A DNA stretch of 64,000 bases from JAEXOD01 sp963663265 (GTDB taxonomy: Bacteria > Bacteroidota > Ignavibacteria > Ignavibacteriales > Melioribacteraceae). The stretch spans positions 1,116,001 to 1,180,000 of the forward strand of contig CAXXXM010000002.1 in NCBI GenBank assembly GCA_963663265.2, in the 5' to 3' direction. The notes under the pieces were generated by a model. The model was not told where the DNA came from. It ran no database searches and saw only the letters and a program-made list of their open reading frames with translations. Of the stretch, positions 34,465-44,195 are shown one piece after another. Made by a program: the position numbers and the translations under genes. Every line of letters begins with the position of its first letter. The stretch's first letter is position 1.

Positions 34465-37311
34465 ATGAGAATACAAACTACTTTATTTTTTATATGTGTA
34501 ATATTTTCTCAAGTTTTGTTCGCTCAAAACGACACATATTATAGCACAATAAATACTTCTAATAGCACATTTATTACCGAATTACAAACTCGCATTCGTT
34601 CGCCATATACAAAAATCAGCTACAACCAGTTTGATGAAACCAATGTAACAAATTTTGCTGCACGTGATACTACTAATGGTGATCATGTTGTTACTTGTGT
34701 ATATTCTGGTGAAGACTACGTGTATAGCGGAACTTTTTCATGGCTACCATTTAGTAGAGAACACACATGGTGCCATAGCTGGATGCCTACATATGATTCG
34801 GAATCAGGGGAGGAGTATTCTGACCAACATCACTTGTTCCCTACTAATCAAAACAACGCTAATGGTGTTCGTAACAATCATCCTTTAGGCTTAGTCTCAA
34901 CAGTAACATCTACATATTTAGAATGTAAATATGGCAAAAATACTGCCAACGAAGTTGTTTTTGAACCACGCGAATCTCATAAAGGCGATGCCGCAAGAGC
35001 TTTATTATATATGAGTCTGAGATATAATGAAGAAAGAGGTGATTGGACATTTGATCACCTAAATACTGTTACGCTCCCAGGACTAAGCGAAGCCCCTCAA
35101 AATTTAGAATTACTAATTCAATGGCATAAAGAAGACCCACCAAGCAAATGGGAAGTTGAAAGAAATGATTATATTGAATCAATTCAAGGGAATAGAAATC
35201 CTTTTACCGATCATCCCGAATATATAAACTACATAAACTTTTATGATTTAACAAAATTAGATCCTGCTCCTGTTTATGCTGTGCAACCAACTAACTTTCC
35301 AACTTCATTTAATGCTGTTAATTCGAGCACTTCAATTACAGTTTCATGGGTAGATGCTGTAGCTGGTACACAAGCCCCAACCAAATATTTATTAGAAGCA
35401 TATAATAAGGACACATACTTTATTCCGATTGATGGTGATACATATACAGAAGACACCGATCTATCCGACGGCAAAGCTGTTGTATATATTGATTATTCTG
35501 CGGGGAACACTTACACTTTTAATAACTTAAACAATGGTGAAACTTATTACTTTAAGATATACTCATTAAATGGTTCAGGTACATCTATAAATTATAAGAT
35601 TGAAGGCTCTTCACCTTCAACAAGTGCAATTGTTGTTTCAAGTTTAGCAGATGAACCAACTAATTATATAACCAATTTAAATACATCGAATATTACCTCA
35701 ACTTCTATACAATTAAATTGGACAAATGCAGTTGGTGATATTTTACCATCTGGTTATTTAATAAAAATCAACAACACCGATTCTTTTACTGACCCAAGTG
35801 ATGGTGCAACTTATTCAAACGATTTAGACTTTTCCGATGGAGAAGGTCTAATAAATATTCCACATTCAACAACTCAATTCGCTGAAATCACCGGTTTAGA
35901 AGCCAACACAACTTATTATGTTAAAATGTACAGTTATAATGGTAATACTTCTATCCGTAATTATAAAACTGACGGAACTGTTCCAAATAATTCGGCTAAA
36001 ACTTCAACAATATCTTCGTATTCAACAATACTATTAGATAATTTTAATGAAACAAATAATAACACGGTTGGGACCAATAACGTTGGAACAGTTTGGAACG
36101 AAACAGAAACCGTATCAAACTCTTCAATTCAAATCAACAATAACAATTTGAAACTAAGTTCAATTATTGCCGGAAGAGAATTTGCTTATATTGATTTATC
36201 ATCCCTTAATGGTTATAAAACAACCTTAAACCAAGCAACGGGAATTATGACTTGGGCTTTTAATTTCAAACATTCACAAGACAACCCAAGTGGTTTTGGA
36301 AACGGGAATTATGCTATAGCATTTGTTTTAGCAGCAAATATAGAAGATTATGTTGCTGCCAACGGTTATGCTATCGTAATTGGTCAAGAATATGATCAAG
36401 ATCCTATTAGATTAGTTTATTTTACAAATGGGATCGATAAAGATTCAAAAATAACAAACATAATTTTAGGTGGGGACTATGGCAAGGAATATCTAAGTGT
36501 CAAAGTAACCTATAATCCGGCAGGAAACTTATGGAATCTTTATTGTGAAAGCAACCTCGCTGCTACTGGCAGTTTTCCCCAATCTGATCCTCGGAACACT
36601 TCTACTCTAATAGGAGCTGCCAATGTTACAAATTCCACGTATACATCTACAAACTTATCATATTTAGGTTGTTTGTGGAATCATGCAACCGGTAGCTCAG
36701 CTTTCGCCATCTTCGATGATATTTACATTTCTGATCCGGAGAATTTATTACCTGTTGAATTAAATTCGTTTGGTGGGGTTTATTACAATAATTCAATTAA
36801 ATTAGATTGGCAGACTGCTACTGAAATAAACAATTACGGATTTGAAATTGAAAAAAGCAATAATTTAGCTAACTGGCAAAAAATTGGATTTGTAAATGGA
36901 AATGGAAATTCAAACACTATCAACACATATTCTTTTGTAGATAACTCCCCATCTATCGGCTCTAACTTTTATAGATTAAAACAAATTGATACTGATGGGA
37001 AATTTACATATAGCAAAACTATTTCAGTTGAATCAACAATTTCACCTAATGAATTTGTATTGTTCCAAAACTATCCAAATCCATTTAATCCAACAACAAC
37101 AATTAAATATTATGTTCCTAATAAATCAAAAATTAGTTTAATAGTTTCTAATGTTTTGGGTGAAAAAATCAGCACATTAGTTAACGAAGAAAAGGAATCT
37201 GGTTATTATTCAACAAACTTTAATGCTGTTAACTTGGCAAGCGGTGTTTATTATTACACTTTAAATGGGGAAGGGTTTTCAAAAACCCAAAAGATGATTA
37301 TCCTGAAATAA
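34465..37311 (+). CDS. Secreted endonuclease I with FN3-like domains and T9SS sorting domain
   Basis: 948 residues. Signal peptide (about 1-20, 'VLFAQ'); an endonuclease I (Dns/EndA-type) domain to about residue 255, with 'FSREHTWCHSWMP' and 'DQHHLFPTNQNNANGVRNN' carrying the His-Asn metal site; two fibronectin-III-like domains (about 270-395 and 400-515); a lectin- or jelly-roll-like region; and a C-terminal T9SS type A domain with 'FQNYPNPFNPTTTIKYYV' and 'GVYYYTLNGEG'. It should be exported by T9SS and degrade extracellular DNA or RNA, for nutrition or matrix turnover. Single gene, divergent from the ArsR regulator, followed by a strong terminator. Confidence 0.88.
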   Translation: MRIQTTLFFICVIFSQVLFAQNDTYYSTINTSNSTFITELQTRIRSPYTKISYNQFDETNVTNFAARDTTNGDHVVTCVYSGEDYVYSGTFSWLPFSREHTWCHSWMPTYDSESGEEYSDQHHLFPTNQNNANGVRNNHPLGLVSTVTSTYLECKYGKNTANEVVFEPRESHKGDAARALLYMSLRYNEERGDWTFDHLNTVTLPGLSEAPQNLELLIQWHKEDPPSKWEVERNDYIESIQGNRNPFTDHPEYINYINFYDLTKLDPAPVYAVQPTNFPTSFNAVNSSTSITVSWVDAVAGTQAPTKYLLEAYNKDTYFIPIDGDTYTEDTDLSDGKAVVYIDYSAGNTYTFNNLNNGETYYFKIYSLNGSGTSINYKIEGSSPSTSAIVVSSLADEPTNYITNLNTSNITSTSIQLNWTNAVGDILPSGYLIKINNTDSFTDPSDGATYSNDLDFSDGEGLINIPHSTTQFAEITGLEANTTYYVKMYSYNGNTSIRNYKTDGTVPNNSAKTSTISSYSTILLDNFNETNNNTVGTNNVGTVWNETETVSNSSIQINNNNLKLSSIIAGREFAYIDLSSLNGYKTTLNQATGIMTWAFNFKHSQDNPSGFGNGNYAIAFVLAANIEDYVAANGYAIVIGQEYDQDPIRLVYFTNGIDKDSKITNIILGGDYGKEYLSVKVTYNPAGNLWNLYCESNLAATGSFPQSDPRNTSTLIGAANVTNSTYTSTNLSYLGCLWNHATGSSAFAIFDDIYISDPENLLPVELNSFGGVYYNNSIKLDWQTATEINNYGFEIEKSNNLANWQKIGFVNGNGNSNTINTYSFVDNSPSIGSNFYRLKQIDTDGKFTYSKTISVESTISPNEFVLFQNYPNPFNPTTTIKYYVPNKSKISLIVSNVLGEKISTLVNEEKESGYYSTNFNAVNLASGVYYYTLNGEGFSKTQKMIILK

Positions 37312-37325
37312 ATCTTATTACCATA

Positions 37326-37354
37326 AAAAAAGGCAGTTAAAAGCTGCCTTTTTT
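37326..37354. terminator. Bidirectional Rho-independent terminator
   Basis: Perfect 11-bp stem AAAAAAGGCAG (37326-37336) / CTGCCTTTTTT (37344-37354) with a 7-nt loop; T-rich on both strands. It serves the endonuclease gene ending at 37311 and the convergent chemoreceptor gene ending at 37374. Confidence 0.92.
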
Positions 37355-37373
37355 ATTAAATATAATATATCAA

Positions 37374-39434
37374 TTAATTATGATATTTCTTTAATCCTCG
37401 TTCTTCAATTTTGAATTTCATAACTAAGTTTTGTAAGTTTTCAGTTAGTCTGCTTAAATCTTCAGCGGCGCGGGCAACTTGCTGAACTCCTGAAGCAGAT
37501 TCGTTAGTAACAGAGTTAATATTTTCAATACTCTTACTAATTTGTTCGGATGTACTTGATAATTCCTCACTTGCAGCAGATACTTGGCTTGCTAAATCAG
37601 TTACAGCTTCAGTACTGTCCATAATTTCGTTCAAAGCAATAGAAACTTCATCCGTTAATTTCATTCCAAGTGTTACAGAGGATTGTGCACTCCCCATTGA
37701 ATTATTAGCGTCTAAAACTCCAACCTGAATATTTTTAATAGTATCAGCAATTTCTTTTGTGGCTTTTGTAGTTCTTTCAGCCAATTTTCTAACTTCATCG
37801 GCAACAACTGCAAAACCCCGTCCTTGTTCTCCCGCTCTTGCAGCTTCAATTGCAGCATTTAATGCCAGTAAATTAGTTTGGTCGGCAATATCATCAATTA
37901 CTTGAGTTATCTCACCAATTTGGTCGGTTTGTTTTGCTAAGTCGGATATTATTCCTCCGGTTCTTGAAGATGCTTCAACAATTTGTTTCATACCGGTTTT
38001 AGTTTCTTCAACTTTTTTAACTCCAAATTTAACAGAATTAGATGAAGCTTTAGATTTTTCAGCAACCATCACAGTATTTTTTGTGGTTTCATAAATAGTC
38101 TTTGTCATTTCCTCAACAGCACTTGCTATTTCTGTAACTTGACTTGCTAATTCAGAAGAGCCGGATGCCATTTCTTCGGTACTTGAAGATATTTGATTTG
38201 AGGCACTTGCAGCAGCCAAGGCGGCACTACTAACTTCGCTTAAAGCAGCACTCAACGAGTCGGCAACTGTATTAATACTATTCTTAATTAATTGATGGTC
38301 TCCAAAATATTCGCCCTGCATTCTTTTAGTTAAATCACCTTTAGCTAATTCTTTAAGCACATCAGAACCATCTTTAACCGGAAGAACAAGAGAATCTATT
38401 GTTTCATTTATTCCTTTAACTAAATTAGCATAAACGCCCATAAACTTTTCATATTTTCCACGATATTTCAAGTTTCCTTTTTTGGCTTCCTCGTTAAGAA
38501 TTCCAATTTCATCTTTTAACAAATTAACAGTACTTACAATTTTTTCAAATCCCGGTGTAATTTCATCTTCCCTGCTGTACCTGCCAAAATTTACATTTAA
38601 ATCCCCTTCAGAAATTTTATGTAGATACGAAATTTTTAATGCAAGATTATCTGCCATTTCATCCATTGCTTTAGCAAGTTCACCTATTTCATCTGTTTGA
38701 TTTAAGTGTAAGCGAGTTTTCAGATTCCCTTTAGCTAAATTTAGCATCATATCTTTTGCTTGCAGTAATGGATTTTTAATTATCTTTGTTAAGTATGTAC
38801 CAACATAAATTGAAAGCAAAATGGCAAGAATTAAAGTAATAAAAAGTACATTTGTAGAGCTATCATATGTTGATTCATTTTCTTCTAATTCGGCAGCAGA
38901 ATATTTATCATTCAAACCGGTTAAATCATCAATAACGGTTCGGCAATTTTCAAAAGAAGTTGCCCCAATTCCAAATGAAGCATTTTTTGCCTCTTCTATT
39001 GATTCCGGGGTGCCAGCTTTTATCATATTAATAATTTCATTAGTTTCACTTATCCATTGCTGTCTAAATGAATTATATTTATTGACTAAACTCTTTTCCT
39101 CTTCGGTTTCAGTAAAACCAACATATTTTTCCCACCTTTCGGCACTTTGTTGAATATTTTCTGAATGGTCTTTTAATAGTGTTTGGAAGCGTTCATTTCC
39201 AGGAGAAGTAAAAATAAGCGTTCGTTCTGCAACTAATGCTTGTTGAAGGTCTCTATCAACCTGCAATAAGAGCTCATACGAGCGTAACCGTTTTTCTGCT
39301 TGGTCAAGGTTCCCCTTAAGACCAAATAAACCACTATACGAACTATAACCCAAAATTAATATAACAACAAGTAAGATAGAGAAAGTATAGAAAAATTTTC
39401 TCCCTACGGGTAGGTTGGTCATCCAGTTTAACAT
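37374..39434 (-). CDS. Methyl-accepting chemotaxis protein
   Basis: 686 residues. Transmembrane helix 1 (about 13-33), a periplasmic four-helix-bundle sensor domain (about 35-188), transmembrane helix 2 (about 190-212), HAMP and further HAMP-like helical segments (about 213-390), then the signalling hairpin with the conserved tip 'AIEAARAGEQGRGFAVVADE'. Such receptors sense a ligand and control the CheA kinase through CheW. There is no CheR-binding pentapeptide at the C-terminus ('GLKKYHN') and no other che gene in the window. The long cytoplasmic stretch before the signalling region suggests two or three HAMP units in series. Confidence 0.92.
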   Translation of the reverse strand: MLNWMTNLPVGRKFFYTFSILLVVILILGYSSYSGLFGLKGNLDQAEKRLRSYELLLQVDRDLQQALVAERTLIFTSPGNERFQTLLKDHSENIQQSAERWEKYVGFTETEEEKSLVNKYNSFRQQWISETNEIINMIKAGTPESIEEAKNASFGIGATSFENCRTVIDDLTGLNDKYSAAELEENESTYDSSTNVLFITLILAILLSIYVGTYLTKIIKNPLLQAKDMMLNLAKGNLKTRLHLNQTDEIGELAKAMDEMADNLALKISYLHKISEGDLNVNFGRYSREDEITPGFEKIVSTVNLLKDEIGILNEEAKKGNLKYRGKYEKFMGVYANLVKGINETIDSLVLPVKDGSDVLKELAKGDLTKRMQGEYFGDHQLIKNSINTVADSLSAALSEVSSAALAAASASNQISSSTEEMASGSSELASQVTEIASAVEEMTKTIYETTKNTVMVAEKSKASSNSVKFGVKKVEETKTGMKQIVEASSRTGGIISDLAKQTDQIGEITQVIDDIADQTNLLALNAAIEAARAGEQGRGFAVVADEVRKLAERTTKATKEIADTIKNIQVGVLDANNSMGSAQSSVTLGMKLTDEVSIALNEIMDSTEAVTDLASQVSAASEELSSTSEQISKSIENINSVTNESASGVQQVARAAEDLSRLTENLQNLVMKFKIEERGLKKYHN

Positions 39435-39613
39435 CTTGCCTCCAAATAGATTAATGTTAATTTATTATGTTTACAAACATTATTTTAATAAATTAGTTGA
39501 AATAAATGAAATTATCAATTTATTTTTTCATTTATATTTATATTCAGTAAAAAAATAAATTTATATTATTCCATTATCGTAAATGCTTAAGAAAAATCAA
39601 GGTGGAGAACACA

Positions 39614-39973
39614 ATGAGAAGTAAAATATTTTGGATTGTAGAACTAAAAGTTATAGAAAGTGACTTAAATTTGATTAAAACCTTTATGAATGATGTTTTT
39701 GATGCAGCAATAAATGACGAAAAAGGAACTTTGAGCAACGAATGGTTTTTTAGTGATGACAAGAGAACCTGTCATATGATTGATAGGTACAGCAACAATG
39801 ATGATGTATTAGCCCATCTAAAAATTTTTGATGCTAAATTTAACGAGAGATTTAATAAATATTTTGAATTAGAACGCTTTGTTGTTTATGGTACTCCAAA
39901 TTTAGCGGTAAAAGAAGCGGTAAAAATGTTTAACCCAATTTATATGCCTCATTTTGGCGGTTTTGAAAAATAA
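39614..39973 (+). CDS. Small ABM-like (dimeric alpha-beta barrel) protein, function uncertain
   Basis: 119 residues from the chosen start. The strand/helix alternation 'KIFWIVELKVIESDLNLIKTFMNDV', 'GTLSNEWFFSDDKRTCHMIDRYSN' and 'DVLAHLKIFDAKFNERFNKYF' (each read in part) resembles antibiotic-biosynthesis-monooxygenase/quinol-monooxygenase-like dimeric alpha-beta barrels. No cofactor site can be named. ATG 39614 has AGGTGGAG about 6 bp upstream; the GTG at 39602 lies inside that ribosome binding site and is rejected as start. It is a single gene between the chemoreceptor and the arginine decarboxylase; the 171-bp gap after it shows nothing clear. Confidence 0.55.
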   Translation: MRSKIFWIVELKVIESDLNLIKTFMNDVFDAAINDEKGTLSNEWFFSDDKRTCHMIDRYSNNDDVLAHLKIFDAKFNERFNKYFELERFVVYGTPNLAVKEAVKMFNPIYMPHFGGFEK

Positions 39974-40144
39974 TATTTTTTAGTTCTGGAAAAATAAATC
40001 ATTTGGAAAAGTTTGAATAAAATTATAAGTTTACTCGTTAAAATTAAAAGGGTTATGCAAATCTCATTTTGTAATTCTTTTTAATTGGTTTAGGGTTTAA
40101 AATTAATAATATATTTTTTAGTTTATTTTTTTTAGGAGTAAAAA

Positions 40145-40690
40145 TTGTACGTACCTTCCAAAATATTTTTTACCAAAGGAGTAGGTATTCATAAAGATTA
40201 CCTCAGTTCATTTGAAGCCGCATTAAGAAATGCCGGTATTGAAAAATGCAATATTGTTACCGTTAGCAGTATTTTACCCCCGGGTTGCAAACGTATATCT
40301 AAACAAGATGGATTAAAAGAAATACATGCCGGACAGATTACTTTTGTTGTAATGGCTCGTAATTCTACAAATGAACCTAACAGATTAATTGCGTCTTCTG
40401 TTGGTGTTGCTATCCCTGCTGATACCGAACAATATGGTTATCTTTCAGAATACCACCCATTTGGTGTAAAAGAAAAAATTGCTGGCGATTATGCTGAAGA
40501 TTTAGCTGCCCAAATGTTAGCAACCACTCTCGGTGTTGAATTTAATTCTGATGCTGATTGGAATGAACGTGAACAAGTTTTTAAGATGTCCAATAAAATA
40601 GTAAAAACCTTTAATATTACTCAAACTGCCACAGGTGAAAAAACCGGTATGTGGACAACAGTTATTGCTGCTGCTGTTTTATTACCTTAA
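40145..40690 (+). CDS. pdaD: Pyruvoyl-dependent arginine decarboxylase (PvlArgDC)
   Basis: 181 residues, the archaeal/chlamydial type. The proenzyme cleaves itself between two serines to leave a pyruvoyl group; here the site is 'VTVSSILPPGCKR' with Ser41-Ser42. The proton-donor Glu should be Glu102 in 'YGYLSEYHPFG'. The 'VGVAIP' and 'GEKTGMWTTVIAAAV' segments complete the trimer core. It makes agmatine from arginine, feeding polyamine synthesis or acid resistance; no agmatinase is nearby. The start is TTG with AGGAG 6 bp upstream, well supported. A terminator follows. Confidence 0.9.
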   Translation: MYVPSKIFFTKGVGIHKDYLSSFEAALRNAGIEKCNIVTVSSILPPGCKRISKQDGLKEIHAGQITFVVMARNSTNEPNRLIASSVGVAIPADTEQYGYLSEYHPFGVKEKIAGDYAEDLAAQMLATTLGVEFNSDADWNEREQVFKMSNKIVKTFNITQTATGEKTGMWTTVIAAAVLLP

Positions 40691-40707
40691 TATTGTTTTA
40701 TCCAACG

Positions 40708-40737
40708 AAAAGAGACTTTTTGCAGTCTCTTTTTTTA
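40708..40737 (+). terminator. Rho-independent terminator of pdaD
   Basis: Perfect 10-bp stem AAAAGAGACT (40708-40717) / AGTCTCTTTT (40724-40733) plus a T-run to 40736. The T-run overlaps the stop codon of the convergent lipoprotein gene. Confidence 0.9.
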
Positions 40738-41289
40738 TTTTAAAGAGATACTTCCTAATACACTATTCTGTACTTTAAACAATCCCGCACTATTGGCTTT
40801 ATCTTTGTTTGCTTTTATTGAAAATTGAGCAATACATTCAAAAACTTTATTATTAAAAGTAAACAACACACATCTAACCGGCAATCCGTTTTCACCATAA
40901 TATTGATAACTTGCAAACTCAATAGTATTTATATAGAAATTTTCGTCAGGAATTACTTCTTTAAATTTCCCATTTAATTCCACTTTTTTTTGAGTTTTTG
41001 AATAGCGAAGCAAAGTTTTCAAATTGGGGATTGAGCTAAACTCGGTCAAGTTTATTGTCTTAAAAGCTATTTGAGAAATATAATTATCTTCTATCAACCA
41101 CAAGTCAATTAAAAACGTATCATTATCTTCGGCGGTAAACCAGCCTTGAGGAATTTTTACAGAAAGAGAAGAAGAACGTGAATAGGCTTTTTCAGATGTT
41201 AGAGGAGATGAGGAATCATAAAGAAGCTGCTCGGTTTTTGAGCAGCTAACTATTAAAACACAAATTATTAATAAAAAAAATCTTTTCAT
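40735..41289 (-). CDS. Lipoprotein, function unknown
   Basis: 184 residues with a lipoprotein signal: MKRFFLLIICVLIVSC and Cys16 as the acylated residue (LIVSC lipobox), so it is membrane-anchored. The rest ('LSVKIPQGWFTAEDNDTFLIDLW', 'VFECIAQFSIKANK') is beta-rich and resembles small DUF-type exported proteins with a PsbP-like fold, but I cannot name the family. It follows the PorV-like gene by 2 bp, so the two form an operon; it may assist that outer-membrane protein. Confidence 0.7.
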   Translation of the reverse strand: MKRFFLLIICVLIVSCSKTEQLLYDSSSPLTSEKAYSRSSSLSVKIPQGWFTAEDNDTFLIDLWLIEDNYISQIAFKTINLTEFSSIPNLKTLLRYSKTQKKVELNGKFKEVIPDENFYINTIEFASYQYYGENGLPVRCVLFTFNNKVFECIAQFSIKANKDKANSAGLFKVQNSVLGSISLK

Positions 41290-41291
41290 TT

Positions 41292-42332
41292 TTAGTTTGA
41301 GCTTCTTAAAAACTTAGGCTCTTCTAATGTAAGCATAACAGATATTCTGTGCGAGTCATTTAGTCTGTTAACTTCCGATTGATTAAATCGAGCAAAAGAA
41401 TAATCAATATTAAGTTTAGGAAGCTTAACACCGGCACCAACTGTAAATTGTTGTACATCGGTATAACCGGCTCTAATTGCAAAAATTCCTTTATAACTAT
41501 ATTCTATACCACTATGAACATCAAAGCTAACAGGTCCAATATTAAAATTAGAAGCATATCGTCTATTTTCAAATCTCACATCAAAATCAAACGAAGGTAA
41601 TACTGTTCCGCCTAAAAATTCAATACCATAAGCAGCTCCTAATTTTAATGTAGGAGTAATCAACTCGTTTGTTCCTGTAGACCAAGCAACTAAAGTAGTT
41701 GTTACATCTTGAACAACAGCACCTAATTGTAAGTTTGGCATTGGTGTATAATATGCACCGGCATCAAAACCAATTCCCAACGCACTATATTCTGCAATAC
41801 TTCTTGAAATTATTTTTACGTTTGCACCCCAATAAAAATCTTCTGATTGGCGTTTTGCAAAAGTTAAATAAAATGCGTAATCAGTATTGTTAAACTCTTT
41901 TATTTTTGAATAATCTATACGAGCATATGGATTAGTTATATCATAAATTACTTCGCCTGTAATTCTATCAACCAAAGCATCGCGTGTATCAGGAATTCCA
42001 TCAACACTTAATCTGATTGCACTAATACCAAAACTCATATCTTTACCATAAGGAATGGCAACAGCACCATAATTATAGCTAACAAGATTTCCAAAATGCT
42101 CTTCATGCATTAAAGCAATTTGAGGATAATCCATTTTGGCTAAACCGGCCGGGTTCCAATATCCTGAGGTAACATCGTTCACAATTGCAATTTGTGAACC
42201 ACCCATTCCCAATGCTCTGCCGCCTACACCAAGAGCTAAAAACTCGCCGGCATATTTCCCTACTACAGTTTGAGCATTAATAAATTGAGATAACGATAAT
42301 ATAAATACAATTACAAATGCTTTTTTACTCAT
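41292..42332 (-). CDS. PorV/PorQ-family outer-membrane protein
   Basis: 346 residues: signal peptide (about 1-20, 'FINAQ'), then 'AGEFLALGVGGRALGMGGSQIA' and 'YWNPAGLAKMDYPQIALMHEE' (read in part), the defining N-terminal motifs of PorV-like proteins, then a barrel ending 'LNDSHRISVMLTLEEPKFL'. It is the second paralogue in the window (see 3179-4120) and is closer to PorV in its 'GGRALGMGG' and 'NPAGL' motifs. PorV carries T9SS cargo to the surface. No sorted cargo gene is adjacent; the partner is the 184-residue lipoprotein. Confidence 0.8.
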   Translation of the reverse strand: MSKKAFVIVFILSLSQFINAQTVVGKYAGEFLALGVGGRALGMGGSQIAIVNDVTSGYWNPAGLAKMDYPQIALMHEEHFGNLVSYNYGAVAIPYGKDMSFGISAIRLSVDGIPDTRDALVDRITGEVIYDITNPYARIDYSKIKEFNNTDYAFYLTFAKRQSEDFYWGANVKIISRSIAEYSALGIGFDAGAYYTPMPNLQLGAVVQDVTTTLVAWSTGTNELITPTLKLGAAYGIEFLGGTVLPSFDFDVRFENRRYASNFNIGPVSFDVHSGIEYSYKGIFAIRAGYTDVQQFTVGAGVKLPKLNIDYSFARFNQSEVNRLNDSHRISVMLTLEEPKFLRSSN

Positions 42333-42426
42333 AAAATGCCATTCCCTTAAATTTTTGTACCTAAAATTGCTATTTTAACTATTAAAATCAAGCTAAAAAA
42401 GCCATAATTAATAAGGAGCTAAATTT

Positions 42427-44055
42427 TTACACGTACTTAATTAATGATGCATCATAATCTTCTACATTTTCATATCCAAGAAGATTTAATAATGTACCTG
42501 CTATATTTGTTAAACCTGCATTTGGCACATCTGCTATTTCATATTCGCCATTATAGTTTTTGTCTACAATATAAAAAGGAACAGGATTTAATGTGTGTGC
42601 TGTTTTTACAGATTTTTTACCTTTACTTACAGTAAACATTTCGTCAGCATTTCCATGATCTGCTGTTACTACAATAATTCCATCTAACTCTTTAACTACT
42701 TCAATAAGTTTTCCAACACATTCATCAACTGTTTCAACCGCAGTTACTGCAGCTTCAACTATGCCGGTATGACCAACCATATCTCCATTTGCAAAATTCA
42801 ATCTTCCAAATTGAAATTCACCCGATTTTAAGTATTCAATAACTTTTTCTGTAATTTCATAAGCTTTCATTTTTGGAGCTTGGTCAAAAGGAATTTTATC
42901 TGAAGGAACTTCGTAATATTTCTCTAATTTTTCATTAATATATCCAGAGCGGTTTCCATTCCAAAAATAGGTTACATGTCCAAATTTTTGTGTTTCAGAT
43001 ACTGCAAACGATTTTACACCGGCAGCACATAAATATTCGCTCAATGTTCTTTCAATTAATGGTGGATTTACTAAATAGTGTGGTGGGATGTGTAAATCGC
43101 CATCATATTCCATCATCCCTGCATAATATACTTTTGGTAATCTAACTCTATCAAATTCAGTAAAGTTTTCTTCGTTAAAAGCACGTGATATTTCAATTGC
43201 TCTATCACCTCTAAAATTATAAAATACTACACTATCACCATCGTTAATTGTTCCAACGGGATCACTATTTTCATCAACAACTACAAATGATTCCATATAT
43301 TGGTCTGTAATTTTGGGGTCTTCATCATAATATGTTTGAACAGCTTCAGCAGCCGATTTAAATTTACGAGCTTCTCCCAATACATGGGCTTTCCAACCTC
43401 TTTCAACAATTGTCCAATCGGCATTATATCTATCCATTGTTGTTATCATTCTTCCACCACCGGAAGCAATTTTATAATCAACACCATATTTAGAGTTTAA
43501 CTCTGCCAACAAGTCTTCTGTTGGTTTAATATATTCCAAAGCTGTTTTTTCGCCGACATCTCTACCATCTAATAAAATGTGTAATCTAACCTTTTGTACT
43601 TTTTCTTCCGCACATTTAGTTATCAATTGATATAATTGTTTAACATGCGAATGAACATTACCATCTGAAAGCAACCCAATAAAATGAACTGTTCCGCCTT
43701 CCAATCCTTTGGCAACAACATTTTTCCAGCTTTCCGATTCAAATATTTTACCCGTTTCCAATGATTTATTAACTAATTTTGCTCCTTGAGCAAATACTCT
43801 TCCGGCACCCATTGCATTATGTCCAACTTCGCTATTTCCCATATCATCTTCACTTGGCAACCCAACAGCTGGACCATGTGCTTTTAATTGAGTTTTTAGT
43901 TTTATTTTGCTCAACTCGTCCATTACCGGTGTTTTTGCTAAATACACAGCATTACTTTCATCTTGTTTACCTATTCCCACTCCATCCATTATCACAAACA
44001 AAACGGGACCTTTTCTTCCTGCAAATTTATCTGTTTTCTTTAATTTAAGTTCCAT
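42427..44055 (-). CDS. gpmI: 2,3-bisphosphoglycerate-independent phosphoglycerate mutase
   Basis: 542 residues. It interconverts 3- and 2-phosphoglycerate in glycolysis with two Mn ions. Motifs: 'VIMDGVGIG' (21-29, metal), 'DDMGNSEVGHNAMGAGR' (70-86, nucleophile Ser75), 'LLSDGNVHSH', 'LDGRDVGEKTAL', 'NFRGDRAIEIS', and the metal ligands in 'ADHGNADEM' and 'AHTLNPVPF'. The region after the stop shows no clear terminator. Divergent from the TPM-domain gene; single gene. Confidence 0.96.
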   Translation of the reverse strand: MELKLKKTDKFAGRKGPVLFVIMDGVGIGKQDESNAVYLAKTPVMDELSKIKLKTQLKAHGPAVGLPSEDDMGNSEVGHNAMGAGRVFAQGAKLVNKSLETGKIFESESWKNVVAKGLEGGTVHFIGLLSDGNVHSHVKQLYQLITKCAEEKVQKVRLHILLDGRDVGEKTALEYIKPTEDLLAELNSKYGVDYKIASGGGRMITTMDRYNADWTIVERGWKAHVLGEARKFKSAAEAVQTYYDEDPKITDQYMESFVVVDENSDPVGTINDGDSVVFYNFRGDRAIEISRAFNEENFTEFDRVRLPKVYYAGMMEYDGDLHIPPHYLVNPPLIERTLSEYLCAAGVKSFAVSETQKFGHVTYFWNGNRSGYINEKLEKYYEVPSDKIPFDQAPKMKAYEITEKVIEYLKSGEFQFGRLNFANGDMVGHTGIVEAAVTAVETVDECVGKLIEVVKELDGIIVVTADHGNADEMFTVSKGKKSVKTAHTLNPVPFYIVDKNYNGEYEIADVPNAGLTNIAGTLLNLLGYENVEDYDASLIKYV

Positions 44056-44195
44056 GTTTAACCTTTAAACGTATATTATTAAATATTTTAAATTTAAATA
44101 TACTTAGTATTCTTTTTGTATGCAATTTTTGAAAAATTATTATATTGTTATTATTTTTTATTTATATTATAATGATATTTTAATTTGAGGAACTG

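Noticed and set aside
39467..39480. Palindrome ATGTTT-AC-AAACAT upstream of the chemoreceptor
   Set aside because: Arms of only 6 bp in very AT-rich DNA; expected by chance at this frequency, and no regulator is nearby.
41292..42332. Assigning this as PorV itself (porV)
   Set aside because: The family has many paralogues in these bacteria, another copy is in the window and no core T9SS genes are nearby, so only family level is claimed.
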